DNA of 64,000 nt from Brachycybe producta (lineage: Eukaryota; Arthropoda; Diplopoda; Playtdesmida; Andrognathidae), in assembly GCA_036925085.1 (NCBI GenBank), contig JAUPFP010000027.1, positions 2,655,501 to 2,719,500 on the forward strand, read 5' to 3'. Both the position numbers and the translations under genes were made by a program. Numbering within the stretch: the stretch's first letter is position 1; each line of letters opens with the position of its first letter. This document shows positions 25,401 to 56,048 of the stretch, in pieces. The notes below the pieces were generated by a model that saw nothing but the letters and a program-made list of their open reading frames with translations, made no database searches and was not told the origin of the DNA.

Positions 25401-25940
25401 TCTACTCTCATCTCAAACGAAGGGTTGGACGTGGAGGCTACAGTGGTCTTGAGTGTGCCAAATTCAAATCCTCCACCCTGAACCAGTAAACTAAAAGCCG
25501 TTTCACACGGACCCCTTTGTGTCGCCACGTAAAGTGGTCGTTTTTAGCTGATGATTGATTACATAAGGACCACTCAACTCAAGCCAGCGTTTTTTTTTTT
25601 CACCACTGTGCCGAAAAGTGGGCGGGAGTCCAGCGACAAGTGGTAACCGCCATCTGTTTGTAAATGGTGACCATTGATAAAATTCATAGCAGTAAAATGC
25701 ACCTGACCTACATTCAATGGTGGTCCATGTAAAACAAGTCGCGTCAACCACTACGTGGCGCTACTTTTTGGTGACACAAAGTGGGAGGAAATTTGAGTAA
25801 CCTTCCATAAAGTGAAGGGAAGTGATATGAAGTGATGAGAGTGGTTTTTTCCACATCCAATAGCAAATCCTAGCATTCACATTACTACTTACAGAATCAT
25901 TTGCTAGCCTCCATCTCCAAGTTGCTTGAGATGGGGAGAC
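25401..25940. mobile_element. 540-bp element with CATCTCAA..GTGGAGGCTA ends
   Basis: The left CTCATCTCAAACGAAGGGTT plus GGACGTGGAGGCTAC is mirrored at the right by GCTAGCCTCCATCTCC and TTGCTTGAGATGGGGA. It is the best-preserved of three related copies (3235, 12171). A second MITE (25501-25784) is inserted inside it. Confidence 0.8.
25501..25784. mobile_element. Nested MITE (TTTCACACGGACCCCTTTGT)
   Basis: The left TTTCACACGGACCCCTTTGT and GTCGCCACGTAAAGTGG face the right CCACTACGTGGCGC and GGTGACACAAAGTGG in inverted orientation. Same family as 10623-10845. Confidence 0.7.
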
Positions 25941-28900
25941 ACTTTGAAAAGAGAAAAAAAAATCAGGGGTACATTTTTTCGTGTGTCCTGAACACATTTT
26001 ACGATCAGGTTATTTGAAAATGTGCCACAAAAGTTTCTAGCTTTGAACCCCTTGTTGCTAAACATAGTTCTACTATGTCTATGTAATTTTTTTTGTTCTT
26101 TTCCCTTTTCGCCGACGACTTTTCCTGGATGTCTGCCATTTTTTCTGGGCTCCTTTTTTTTTTTTCCTTTTCTTCTCCACTTTTTTTTTTAGTATTAGAA
26201 AAATTTTCCATTGTAATTTCACTTTTGTTTAAATCGAGACCTAATGTTGATGATGATATTCCACAGCTTCCTTTTATTAAAGAACCGTAAGTAACCTACA
26301 TAAGTAACATTCAGCATAAGGGGGTTAGAGAGTAGAAAGAAAGAAACATTCTTATACACTCTTGGTATAAAATACTTCAAAGTCTACAATGTAATTCTAC
26401 TAATACTTTGATCCGTAGGGATTTTTAAACTTCGTCTTAAAAAAAATCGTTATGTTTAGGCAAAAAAAGGGTTTTTTTCTCGCCTCGTCATATCGATTGA
26501 TTTTTCTCCTTTTTTTATTGTTCAAATTTACAAAAAAAAAACTCAATTGTGGCAGGATTTTCTTTTTTTTTCTCCTTTTTTTTACAAAAAAAAAACATGA
26601 CAGTACCCAAAAGCTAATCTTGAATTTTACATTGCTGCATGTGTGTTCTTTTTTGTTAAAAAAAGAAATGGCAATGAAGACAAACAAGAGATTTACAAGA
26701 GATATCTATCGTTTGTATAGTTGCCGCATCATAAGATGAAACATGTGACGTCAGAGAGATTGAGACGACGGCCACATTTAGGATTTGTGTCATGTAGTCT
26801 TGATAGAAAAGGAAAATGATAGCAAAGGTTGTTAACAGTTTTAGATGGTTTTATAGAAACAGCTGGGTTTTTTTTTTGGAACTCTTTGATTATTCTTCTG
26901 TCTTTCAGAAGATCAAAATTTAAAAGGAAAAAAAGGTGTTTTAGAAACTAGAAGGGTAGCTCTCAATCACTTAATGTGTATTTTTCTTGTTGATATTTTT
27001 CGAAAATACTTCAAGTGATATTGAGCTACCCTTCTAGTTTCTTAAAACACATCTATCTTGCGTTGTGTGTTGTGTGCATTTGAAAGACAAAATAATCAGA
27101 GGTGTCATATGACTACAGAAAGAAATTAAGACTGTTATATCTGTCATATCTAGCTTTTGCAGCAGTCACACGAAGGCAAATTACAAAATACTATTATGAC
27201 ATATTGTCAAATGAATACCATTGACTGGTGTACGGAATAAAATGACACTCATAAAATAGCGCATAAACATTAGCATCATACGGTATGACTGTCATAATGT
27301 TATGACTTTCTCTTTAATGAGGACTTAAGAGTTCGAGGGACCATATTAAAGTTTGGTCATTTTCGAAACTCAAAAAGTTTATTTTGGAAAATATCAACAT
27401 TAAAAAGACCCTTGAATGATTGAGCTACCCACCCACCCCCGGTTCTAGTTTCTAAAATATTTTCAAGTTTTTGCATCTGAAAGACAGAATAGAGTTCAAG
27501 AGGCCCGTTTACACTTAAAACCCACTTTAAGCAACGTGGTTCTTGCATTTTTTGTTAGTTAATCGGTCAACCCCTCAGACGTCATAAGCTTTTTTTTTTA
27601 CAATGAGGCAACTGTAAACGTTTATCATCATTTCTTGTGTGTGGTTTTTTTTTATTCAAAGGTTATGAAAAAAGAAGAGAATATTTATTGGTCAAATATA
27701 TTTATTGCAAAAGGGAGAGAGAGGTCAAAGATAACTGATATATATTCAACAAAGTTAGCCCTAGGATAAAATGGAGAGAACCCCCAAGTGTGTTTTAGAA
27801 TGAAAAGCACAAAGACGTCCAGAGCTCTGTGTATGAAAGGCCTTATTTTGTTGGTCCGTCATCATCATCATCATCGGCAGTAGCATCTCTAGGCAATGAA
27901 TTTTGCGGTTGCTATGGGATACTTTACTGAGATCCTTACATACGGTTGTATTTACCCCTCATCTACTACTATTCTACCCTTCCCATAATTCCACCCTCTT
28001 TCCCTTTTCTGTATTCCAAATGCAACACCAACCAACCAACCACCCCAATGGTCTTTTTGGTTTCATAAAGGCCTTTAAGAGAGGGCAACAGCCCCATTTC
28101 TTCTTCTATAATTCAGAGCCCAGTTCCCCCCCCCCCTTAACCCTATTTTTCCTCCCTCTTGTTTCAACTGCCAAAATTTATGATTATTGGATTTAGTAAG
28201 TTCGCCCAAATGGACAGATTGTTCTCTATGAGCTGATAAGTTTTTTTTGTGTGTGCTGTAGATAAAACCCGCTTTAGTTTTTCAGCTGAGTGTATTCAAG
28301 AAATTGGGGAAATGTTGCACGGGGAATTATGTATCACGTTTTCCTTCCTTCCTGCTTGTGTTCATCATCCTCTAGAGCTAGGGAAAGAGGGGGGGGGGGG
28401 GCACCTGGAAATGCTTTTGCCCACCTAATCTGTCTTCGTACTTTCTCTCTAAAACAACTACCACGACCACACTTGGAATCCGTGTTATAAAAAATGGTTT
28501 AAACCAACAAACCGTCTAATTTCTCTCGGTGGGAAAACCAATCAAGTGTCGTAATCGTTACCGTTTCTGAAAAGCAGAATGGCCATTAAGAGGCTGGTTG
28601 TTTGTGGCACTTGAAGGCTGTAAAAAATTCATCTTAGCCTCAACAGTTGCACCTTTTTTTTCTGATAAGTTATAATAAACAAAGTTAAGTTTGTAATGTT
28701 TCATGACATTTATTTTTCAAAAACAGAAAACTGGGGAAAGAAAGAATTCAAAGTTTGTTAGAAATTAGAAGAGAATGCAAATATTATGGTGAAACCAATA
28801 AACACTAGATGACTGCTACTGCTGTGGACGCCAATTCTATTGTATTGGAATTGTAGAGAGAAGAAGTTTAAGTTGTGATCACACTGGCAACTGTTTTCAG

Positions 28901-31900
28901 CAAGATTAACTAGTACTGTGTGTTCTGGAATAAATTGCAATTACCCTATAACATATAGTTGTTTTTGTTACATATTTCTTGCTCATATTAAACGGCGATC
29001 ACACTGGTTATTTTTCTCGCCAGATGCGAAAGAAACGAAAGATGAGCGTTTTCCGTAGATGGCGTCGTCTGCAAGATAGCACTTGCAAAGAGTATTGATC
29101 ACATTGTGGCACAATTGCAATTCATCCAAGGACACACATTACAATGAATCTTGCTTTAAATATTGATAATTGTGATTGCCGCTTTATGCAAGATTCACAG
29201 CCAATATTTATTGTGAGCATTGCTTGTCCTAAATGTTGCCGTTTAAGGGTGAATGTGTTTTTTTGGAGGGGGGGGGTGTCGTGGTGAGAAAAGGAAAACT
29301 GAGGATGTTTTCAGTACATTTCTATGACCAACTACTACTACTGCTATTTTCTGTAGTATGTTTACTATACTAGTGTTTGCTTTTGAGGATGGACAACGGG
29401 GGTAATCTTTTGGTTTTTTTTGATACAGTTGTCACCATTCTTGAATCTTGACGTTAAATACAAAGTTAATCTTTTCCTTAAGCATCATCTGATAATGCAG
29501 TTTCTATGAGAGAGAGAGAGAGAGAGACCAAGACCAAACAAAGTTAATACTAAAAAGGAGAGAGAGAATCCCTTTTTCAAATAGAAATATCAAACCTAAC
29601 CTCCTCCTCCCCCCTTTTTACTCTTATACTAAAAGACTAAAAGAATCTTTTAATACAATGAGCCAAGTTTCCTTCTGTCTTCTTGATTTAATCTGTTTTG
29701 TGTTGCTTTTTCTTGTGTTTCTTTTTCTAACAAGATGAGATTTTTTTTTAACGTTGGGTTTTCTTAAGAAAAGTTCTAAATTTAAAAAAAAAGTTGCGAG
29801 TAATTTTCATCATCACAATAAATTTCATCTTTAGCAGCTGCATTCTTCTAGAATTTAGAAATTTAGCTTCAAAAAAACAACACACACTGAAAAAAGATTA
29901 GCCTTTCTCTCTCTTTTGTGTTGTTGTTACACATGTTTTCTTCATGATAACTCCAAGATTATCTCAAAATTCATAATGGAAACTGATAAAAAAAAGTGTA
30001 ATAGCTGAAGAAGAGCCACTTGTAGTTGGTACAACTTTTAAATCCTATTTTTATGAAGAGGATTTTTCATGGGAATGGAGGAAGAAGAAAGAGGAACACT
30101 TTTAGGGACTCTCTCTCTCTTGAGAGAGAGAGAGAGAGTATTTTCAGACTTAACTTTCCTATAGATAAAACCTACAATCTTGTTTGTTTTAAAAAGAGTT
30201 GAGAGAGTGTGTCCCGCAAGAAAAATAACTTCGAATTTGAACGTGGTAAAAGACATACTTTGATCATTAATCATTTCACCCATGTTTAGAGGCTAGATGG
30301 AAATTCATGGACAATTCTAGAATTAATTACAAGAAGGTTCCAACACTTGCTGCTTCCCTCTACCAACCTTTAGATTAATGGTTAAGAATTTATAGCCTCT
30401 AAACAGTCTCGTTGATTGAAAAAACGCATTTCGCCTTAAGATAGTTTATGAACAGTTGAGTTACGAACTCATGATTATTCTGTTTTTCAGAAGAGCAAAA
30501 ATTAAGAGAAACTAGAAAAAAGTGTTTTAAAAAACTAGAAGGAAAACTCGATCAAATTTAAGAGTATTTTCATTATTTTTTTCAAAATAAACTTTTTATA
30601 GACAAAAATGTAAAAAAAAAATATTGTTCGTTTAAAGTTGTCGTTTACATATATTTACATAAAAAGCTTATTTTGAAAGATATCAACATGAAAATATCCT
30701 TAATTCATTTTGCACTTGATTTTGCAACTTTCAAAATAAACATCAGAGTTCGAGAGGCGTTTACACTTAAAAATTTGTCTTCTTTTTGCAAAACACATCA
30801 AAATAATGTCAAAATCACTGGTCACTGATTAGAAAGTGTTTTCGTATTAGTAGTTTTTTTAAGGTATTAATTCACTTAGGGTAGTTTTCATTAACATTTG
30901 CATCGAGAAAGAGAGAGCGGGCGTAATTCATAGGCACAATTGGGATAAATTTAAGGGACTCGAGGGCCACCTGAAGTGAAATCAAGAGCACTTGGTGCTG
31001 AAAAAAAAGTTTAAGTGTAGAATGAGTTTGGCACTGATTGGGCCTAATGTTGAGAAATATCTGTTTGATTTGGTCAAATGAATCCGTCCTCCAAGTCATA
31101 TATTATAGGTTTTTAGGGGTGGGGCTGCCCCTTGATGAAACTAATGTTATTAAACCAGCAATGCAGGAAAGATGGAAAATAGACCAGAATAAGGGGGGGG
31201 GGGGAATTTGAAGAACACGATAATAATAATAACAAACACCTGAGTAATAATTTAGGCAAAACAGTTGTTTAGGGGGGGGGGATGTGTGAAGGGAAGGGGG
31301 AGGGGAAGGAAAGGGGGGGGGGGGAATGATGTGACTGCAAATCAGTCAAGTGTGTTTTTCTCTCACTGGCTACATTTATGATGGCGTTTAACGTAAATTA
31401 TCACTTGCTTTCGTTTATGTAACTATCTCGTAAATCTGTCCAGAGAGATCAAGACAGAGAGAGAGAGAGAGAAAATTAAAAAAGATGGCCGATTAAAAAA
31501 GATATATTTTTCAACAGCTGTATTAGTACGTGGTACATTTTGTTAGAATTGTGTTTTGGGGGGGTCGTCGCCAGGTGGCGCAACAACAGAAAACAACAAA
31601 TTACCTCCCCCCCCCCCCCCCAATCTCTTTTTTCTCCTTATTCTTCTTTTTTTTGTTCGTTTTTTAAAAACCAGCTCATTTAGTAACTCCTGATTATTCT
31701 GCAGTTTCAGAAGAGCAAACACTATATTTAAGAAAATTGAAAGCGAAACTAGAATAGTCATTTTAATAAGACAAAAATTAAAAGTCTGCTTAAAGTTGAG
31801 TCATTTTCAAAAATCTTATTTAAAAAAAAACATTAAGGGATTGTACGTAAGTTTCCCTCAGATTAATTTGGCTCCTCTTGAAAGATAGAATAAAACCAGA

Positions 31901-33346
31901 GTTTTAAAAGATGAGCATGAAAGAAGAAATAAAAAAAACAAGTAAGGGCCTTATTAAATTAAACATCATGGAAAATATGTTTCAAATTCAGTTATCTTTT
32001 ATTCATATTTCTTCTTAGTTTGGGTTCTTCTTCCCTGATGATGACGACAACAACAATGAAATGTTTAATTTTGTTGTTTGGTTCAAAATGAGCTTCTTTT
32101 TTTCTCTCTTCCTTCTTAAGTAAATGATATTCAGACCCAATTATGTGATTTTTTTTAGGGCTTTTTTATTAAAATACCGCGGTACATGTATATGAATTTT
32201 CGTAATATTCTTATGTTTTTTCTATATTTGTGTAGCTTAAATATTATTGCCACTACTTAATATCCACTATATTATTACAGTATGTTTCAGAAACAACGAT
32301 GTCTCAAGTCTTATTGTCAAAAGTACATTCCATTATATTTGGTTAATATGGTTTATTGTTTAAACTTGATTATCTCATAAATTAGTAAAAACACTACACA
32401 TTTGAAACTGAAGTTTCTTAACAACATATAAAATGATAGAAAATGAAAGAACTTATTGAATTTTTTTTAAAAAAAAAAACTAAGGTTAAACAAATTACAA
32501 ATTAAACATTTTTAATTTTTAAAAATTTTCGTATAATTGTCATGTTGCTAACAATCTTTGGAATCTATAGATTTTATATCATTTCCTTTGACATTTAATT
32601 TTAAACGATTTAGATTTTGATAATAATTTAGATAAAGGGCGTTGTTACTTCTAAAACATACTGTAAAATGGTGCATATAAATGCATTATTGTCCGGACTC
32701 ACATATAATGGGAATTTAAAGACAATCGTTCGCGACTTCTTAAGTTGACTTTGGGTTAAAGTGTTTTTTTCTAGTCTTTTCCATTTATGGGGGGGGGGGG
32801 GGGGGGGTATATATAAAAAGAAAGAAAAGCAGCAACCATTTGAAAAGGGTTTTTTTTGAATTCGGAAAAAAAGAGAGAGCCTCCTAGCGGATATTTCTAT
32901 AACTAACAAATATTCTTTTTAACTCCTTTACATATTATTAAGTATGTAATTAAATTTTTTTTTTGTTTGATTAAGGACACAGACCCTCCTAGTTTTTTTC
33001 AGGTAGAGAGACAAGAAACCTTAGTTTTGGTAACATTTGGAGGGGGGGGGGTGGACCTGGTAAGCCCCAAACTCTCTATCTCCTTTTCATAAAAAAGGGC
33101 GCTTTTAGGGGTTCTTTTTTTCTGCCTGTCACTCATTTTATTTTTTCATTTAAAACCCATCATCCACTTTATCAAACTTATTGTTTCATATGTCATTAAA
33201 CATCCAACACCGTAACAAGTTACGTTACATTAGACCCGTCTCTCTCTCTCTCTCTCTTTCTATCTGTAAGTAATTTCAGTATTTTTTTTTGTATGAAATC
33301 AGATGAATTAGTAATTGTGTTCTAATAGTATTTTGATACACCATTA
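25941..33346. other. Non-coding stretch with diverged MITEs and homopolymers
   Basis: AGAGCAAAATTAAGAG-family copies at about 26885-27095, 27300-27505, 30461-30775 and 31680-31900; an element with tttagaggctaga / tatagcctctaaa ends at about 30285-30405; GA tracts near 29511, 30110-30138 and 31452; G runs at 31192-31203, 31309-31323 and 32789-32807; a C15 run near 31607. No exon with coding character was found. Confidence 0.55.
30461..30775. mobile_element. AGAGCAAAATTAAGAG-family MITE copy
   Basis: ACGAACTCATGATTATTCTG at the left faces CATCAGAGTTCGAGAGG at the right in inverted order. The AGAGCAAAAATTAAGAGAAA motif and inner TTTTTTCAAAATAAACTTTT / AAAAAGCTTATTTTGAAAG pair are as in the other copies. 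Confidence 0.65.
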
Positions 33347-33713
33347 TGAGGCGCCGTTTGGGTCATAATTAATATACTTTTTATATATATAAAAAAAGTG
33401 TAATTACACTTTTTTTATATATATAAAAAGTATATTAATATATGTTTTTCAATTAAATCCCAAACATATCGATTTATCCCAGGTAATATGTATATCCCAA
33501 AAAATAATTATATTTCCCAAAAAATAAAGGTTAGGTTAGGTTATACTGTTCTAACCTAACCTTTATTTTTTGGGAAATATAATCTATTTTTTTTTTTGGG
33601 ATATACATTTTACCTGAGATAAATCGATATGTTTGGGATTTAATTGAAAAACATATAATTACACTTTTTATATATATAAAAAGTATATTAATTATGACCC
33701 AAACGGTGCCTCA
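33347..33713. mobile_element. 367-bp composite palindromic element flanked by TA
   Basis: TGAGGCGCCGTTTGGGTCAT at the left is mirrored by ATGACCCAAACGGTGCCTCA at the right, with TA on both outer sides. The arms also pair through AAATCCCAAACATATCGATT and CTAACCTAACCTTTATTTTT. The left arm carries an extra internal hairpin (about 33378-33431, TTTTTATATATATAAAA) absent from the right arm. There is no coding capacity. Confidence 0.9.
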
Positions 33714-35019
33714 TACACCATCATCAAATTGGTGATTGACAAGTCAAACATTTGAGTGGCGATTGTTGTTATCTTGCTAGAAAATAGGGATCTCATTTGC
33801 ACCTTTGTTAGTTTGGGCATCATCATCATCAATAATTTAGAGGACCTACAGTTTCTGAAAAAAAAAAATTGAGGCCCAGCCCACCAAAATTCATAGTAAA
33901 CCCACTTAACCAAATTCATAAGACCCACAAACGGATCCAACTGGACCCCAATTGTGGGATTTTTTTTTTCAAAATTCCATCAAATTAGCCGACAAAATCC
34001 ACCAGACCCATGAAGCACTCAGGCCCCCTACGAAGGCCATAAGGGTTTTTTTTTAGATAAATTACCAAAAAAGTTCCAACCAACCATTGTAGGTCTTACT
34101 TAGGTCTCTAATCATCATCATTCATCCATAATTGAATTTAGTTTGTACATAATGTTTCTTAAAGTATACGAGAGTTGGATTAGGTGACATTTAATCAAAT
34201 GTGTTTTATGTTGCAAATTTCATTCATATAATGTAGACTAGAAGTGACACATTTCTCTTCTCCCCCTCCTCCCCCCCCCCCCTCTTTTCTCTGTAATTTC
34301 ACACCAAACCCCACAATTTTCCATCTTGTATTCTTAATTTCACTCTTTCATCTTGAATTTATTTCTTCCTTAATTCATGTTGATAGTAATTAGGAGAAGA
34401 CTGCTTTTAATTAGGGGTTTTTTTATACTAAAACTCTTAAGTCATGTAATAATTAGTTAGGCCTTAATAAAACAGGTAGTCAAAATGTACTTGAAAAGTA
34501 TCCCCTGAATTGAATAGGAATTTAAAACAGTTTCAAAATGATAAGAAGAATATAAAAGGGGAGGGGGTTATATAATTAAATGGTTTTACATTGGGAACCG
34601 GGATCGGAAATGGGCACGAGGAAGTTGTAAGTAATAATATATCCTAAAGTGACCACTTCTCACCAACATAGAGGTAGTTCAACTACGAGTTATGTCTATG
34701 GTGCATTTCGTGCCATAGATAAAGTGTGTCCAATAGATGGCGCCACCTCTACTTAAGAGCCCAATTCTTATTTTATATTCTCTAGCTGAGCATTAAGGAA
34801 AGCTGCCTGCTTAAAAAATAATGTCAGAGTTTAGATTTTTTTGTCTTGGACAGAAAAATGAAGGGCTAGCTTTGAAATGGTTCATTTTTTTTTTTCAAAG
34901 CACCCAAACAAGTTGAACCACCTTCTTTCTTCCCCCTCCTCCTTTTTTTCCTGGAAGAAATAAGGTGGTTTAACTTGATGATCCCCATTTATCTATCTGT
35001 GCTTTGAATTGCTAAGCTT
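33714..35019. other. Non-coding sequence upstream of the PCBP promoter
   Basis: Includes an inverted pair AAGTTGAACCACCTT (about 34910) and AAGGTGGTTTAACTT (about 34962), with outer TCAAAGCAC / GTGCTTTGA, so a ~110-bp MITE sits immediately before the candidate promoter. Also a C12-type run at about 34270. Confidence 0.6.
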
Positions 35020-35132
35020 TGACGTCATTTTTAAAGCGTCGCTAGCTAGGGAGTATATAAACCTTGAAGAGAGGCTATAATATACAATTATAAAAGCTCA
35101 CTCAACTCTAACGTGTCGTTGAGCTACCTCTA
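35020..35132 (+). promoter_or_regulatory. Candidate core promoter and leader of the PCBP gene
   Basis: A perfect CRE palindrome TGACGTCA is at 35020-35027, a TATA-like tatataa at 35054-35060 and a second ttataaaa at about 35089. The initiator-like gctcactcaactc is near 35096. A possible leader-exon donor (tatgtatgtg, GT at about 35133) pairs with the 35293 acceptor to give a ~160-nt intron. This arrangement is inference. The true start could also lie elsewhere in the upstream 35 kb. Confidence 0.35.
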
Positions 35133-35293
35133 TGTATGTGTTTTGTCTATTGTTTTAGATATTTATTATATTGAATGTTTATAACTTGTTTTTTTTTTAA
35201 AAAAACCTATTAAAAACATCCTATTTTTAATTATAATCATTGTTTTGTTTTCCCAATTTTTTTTTGTTTATTTTTTCTCCTTTTTTTTCCTAG

Positions 35294-35536
35294 CTCAACT
35301 CCTGTGATTTTTGGTCTCTTCTGCGTTCCGTTTTTGCCGCCCCACCTGACCACCACCAACCACCTTGACCATCACCACCACCACCACCACCACCACCATC
35401 ACCAATAATACTGTTTCTCCTTCTATTATTGTCCATCACACTGAGAAAAAAAACAAACAAACCTGAAACCAACCAATCAACTCCATATTATTCGCCTGTT
35501 CTGAACACACAAAAAAAACCATATAAAAAGGCTACC
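35294..35536 (+). other. Probable 5' UTR part of the first coding exon
   Basis: A long T/C tract ends in ttcctag at 35293, a textbook acceptor, so this UTR segment is probably spliced to an upstream leader. It contains a CAC/CCA-rich repeat (about 35343-35402) and an A-rich stretch before the start. No ATG occurs between 35294 and 35537, so scanning ribosomes would reach the PCBP start first. Confidence 0.5.
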
Positions 35537-54647
<19,111 letters not shown>

Positions 54648-54739
54648 AAAAAGAGCTCGAAAAGGGGGGACAAACAAAGCCAGGGGGTATTGGGTACGGT
54701 GGTGTGTCTACGGGACGGGCATCGGTCAATTTGGTCGTC

Positions 54740-54771
54740 CATGATGATGATGATGATGATGATGATGATGG
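54740..54771 (+). repeat. (GAT)n tract in the 3' UTR
   Basis: About ten GAT units, shortly after the PCBP stop codon. Confidence 0.95.
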
Positions 54772-55202
54772 TGAATGTATAGACTCTTCTCTACCAACAA
54801 TGTTTTTTTTTCTCTCCACAAGGATAGTAATCAAATAATTAATAATAATAATTATAAAGAAAAACATTTTTCCTCCCCTCTGACAATTTTATGAGGGTTT
54901 ATTATATTTGTTTATTTCTTGTTGGAGAACAACAACGACAACTTTCCTAGTGTAATAATAAGTTTGTGTGTGTGTTATTGAAATAGAAGATGATAAATGA
55001 TTTTTGTTGTTTCTTGTGTCAAAATTGTAAAAGAAAAACCGATACAAGAAATGTGATTTAAAAACAAAAGTGTAATTTAGGTTGTTATTAACAATTGAAA
55101 CATCTGGAAAGAAAATAATGCATGTGTGGTATGTGGCAACGGATAAGAGTGAAAGGGGAAGTTGTTGCATTAAAAAAGTGGCATTATTAATATTTAAAAA
55201 AA

Positions 55203-55208
55203 AATAAA
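55203..55208 (+). promoter_or_regulatory. Poly(A) signal candidate AATAAA (proximal)
   Basis: First canonical AATAAA downstream of the PCBP stop (about 556 nt after it), with T/GT-rich sequence 20-50 nt further on. Confidence 0.4.
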
Positions 55209-55419
55209 GGCAACGATTATACGGGACTTTATATTTCAATTTGAATAATGTTGCCATTGCCGAGAAAAATTAAAAGAACGGACCAGAAGGATGATAAAAT
55301 GGATGATGATGATGATTGTTGGAGGAGGATGAGATTTTAAAACCTGGCGAATTCTTATCTCTGCAAAACCATTTTTTTCTCTGTCAGTATTTGGTGTGGA
55401 TCCTGTGAGAGGTGTGACC

Positions 55420-55535
55420 ACCACCATCAGAACCAACAACAACACCATAACCACCATCAGAACCAACAACAACAACATCATAACCAACACCATAATAACT
55501 ACCACTACTATCACCACCACCAACAACCACCTCAA
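55420..55535 (+). repeat. ACC/AAC-rich tandem repeat
   Basis: Almost pyrimidine-poor tract with two near-identical ~30-nt units beginning ACCACCATCAGAACCAACAA, then looser ACC/AAC/ATA repeats. The open frames on either strand are low-complexity artefacts. Confidence 0.85.
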
Positions 55536-55731
55536 TCTCCCAACAAGAGGCAAAAAGGCCATGAAATTCGTTCATTATTTTTGGAAAGGGGGTTAATTAC
55601 CACCCCTACTGAGCTCAATTCCGTTACTTCTTGTTTCTCTTTCAATGATGACGTCATTCGAAACCATTTTACTGGACCCGAAATGACGTCATATCAAAGT
55701 ATGGGCCCCTATTAAAAATTAATCATTATTT

Positions 55732-56048
55732 GGGGTCGGATTTTTATGCAGTATTAAATCAAAGCAATTGTTTCTTAATCTGTGGCTCAATTGTGAAATA
55801 ACAATCCTCCATTTAGATCAACCAATAATTATGGGATTTTTTTTAAATCAAAAATACTGATTAGAGGGCTTTCTAGGTGACAACAGATAGTAACCAGACA
55901 TTTTATAGCCTCTTTTAACCAGTCTTTTTTGATTAGAAAAAAAAAAACGTAATTGCAGTTGCTTTGTTAATGATGATTACTTCATAATTGGCATATGGGC
56001 CATAAATTAAGAAAGATTTCATTGATATTTCATAAAAATCCGATCCCC
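55732..56048. mobile_element. MITE copy (GGGGTCGGATTTTTATGCA)
   Basis: The left GGGGTCGGATTTTTATGCA is mirrored at the right by TTTCATAAAAATCCGATCCCC. Same family as 15455-15825, including the GCTCAATTGTGAAATAAC sub-terminal stretch. Confidence 0.85.

Larger units (their letters stand above)
54648..55230 (+). other. Proximal 3' UTR of PCBP
   Basis: Follows the TAA directly. It is G-rich at first, then has a (GAT)n tract at 54740-54771, then AT-rich sequence. The first AATAAA is at 55203-55208, after an A run. No open coding continuation is present. Confidence 0.55.

Noticed and set aside
33525..33565. TTAGG-type telomere repeats (GGTTAGGTTAGGTT and CCTAACC)
   Set aside because: Only two to three units, located in the inner arms of the palindromic element; too few for an interstitial telomere tract.
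55236..55562. 108-codon minus-strand frame with Val/Leu/Met repeats
   Set aside because: It is the complement of the ACC/AAC repeat and is pure low complexity.
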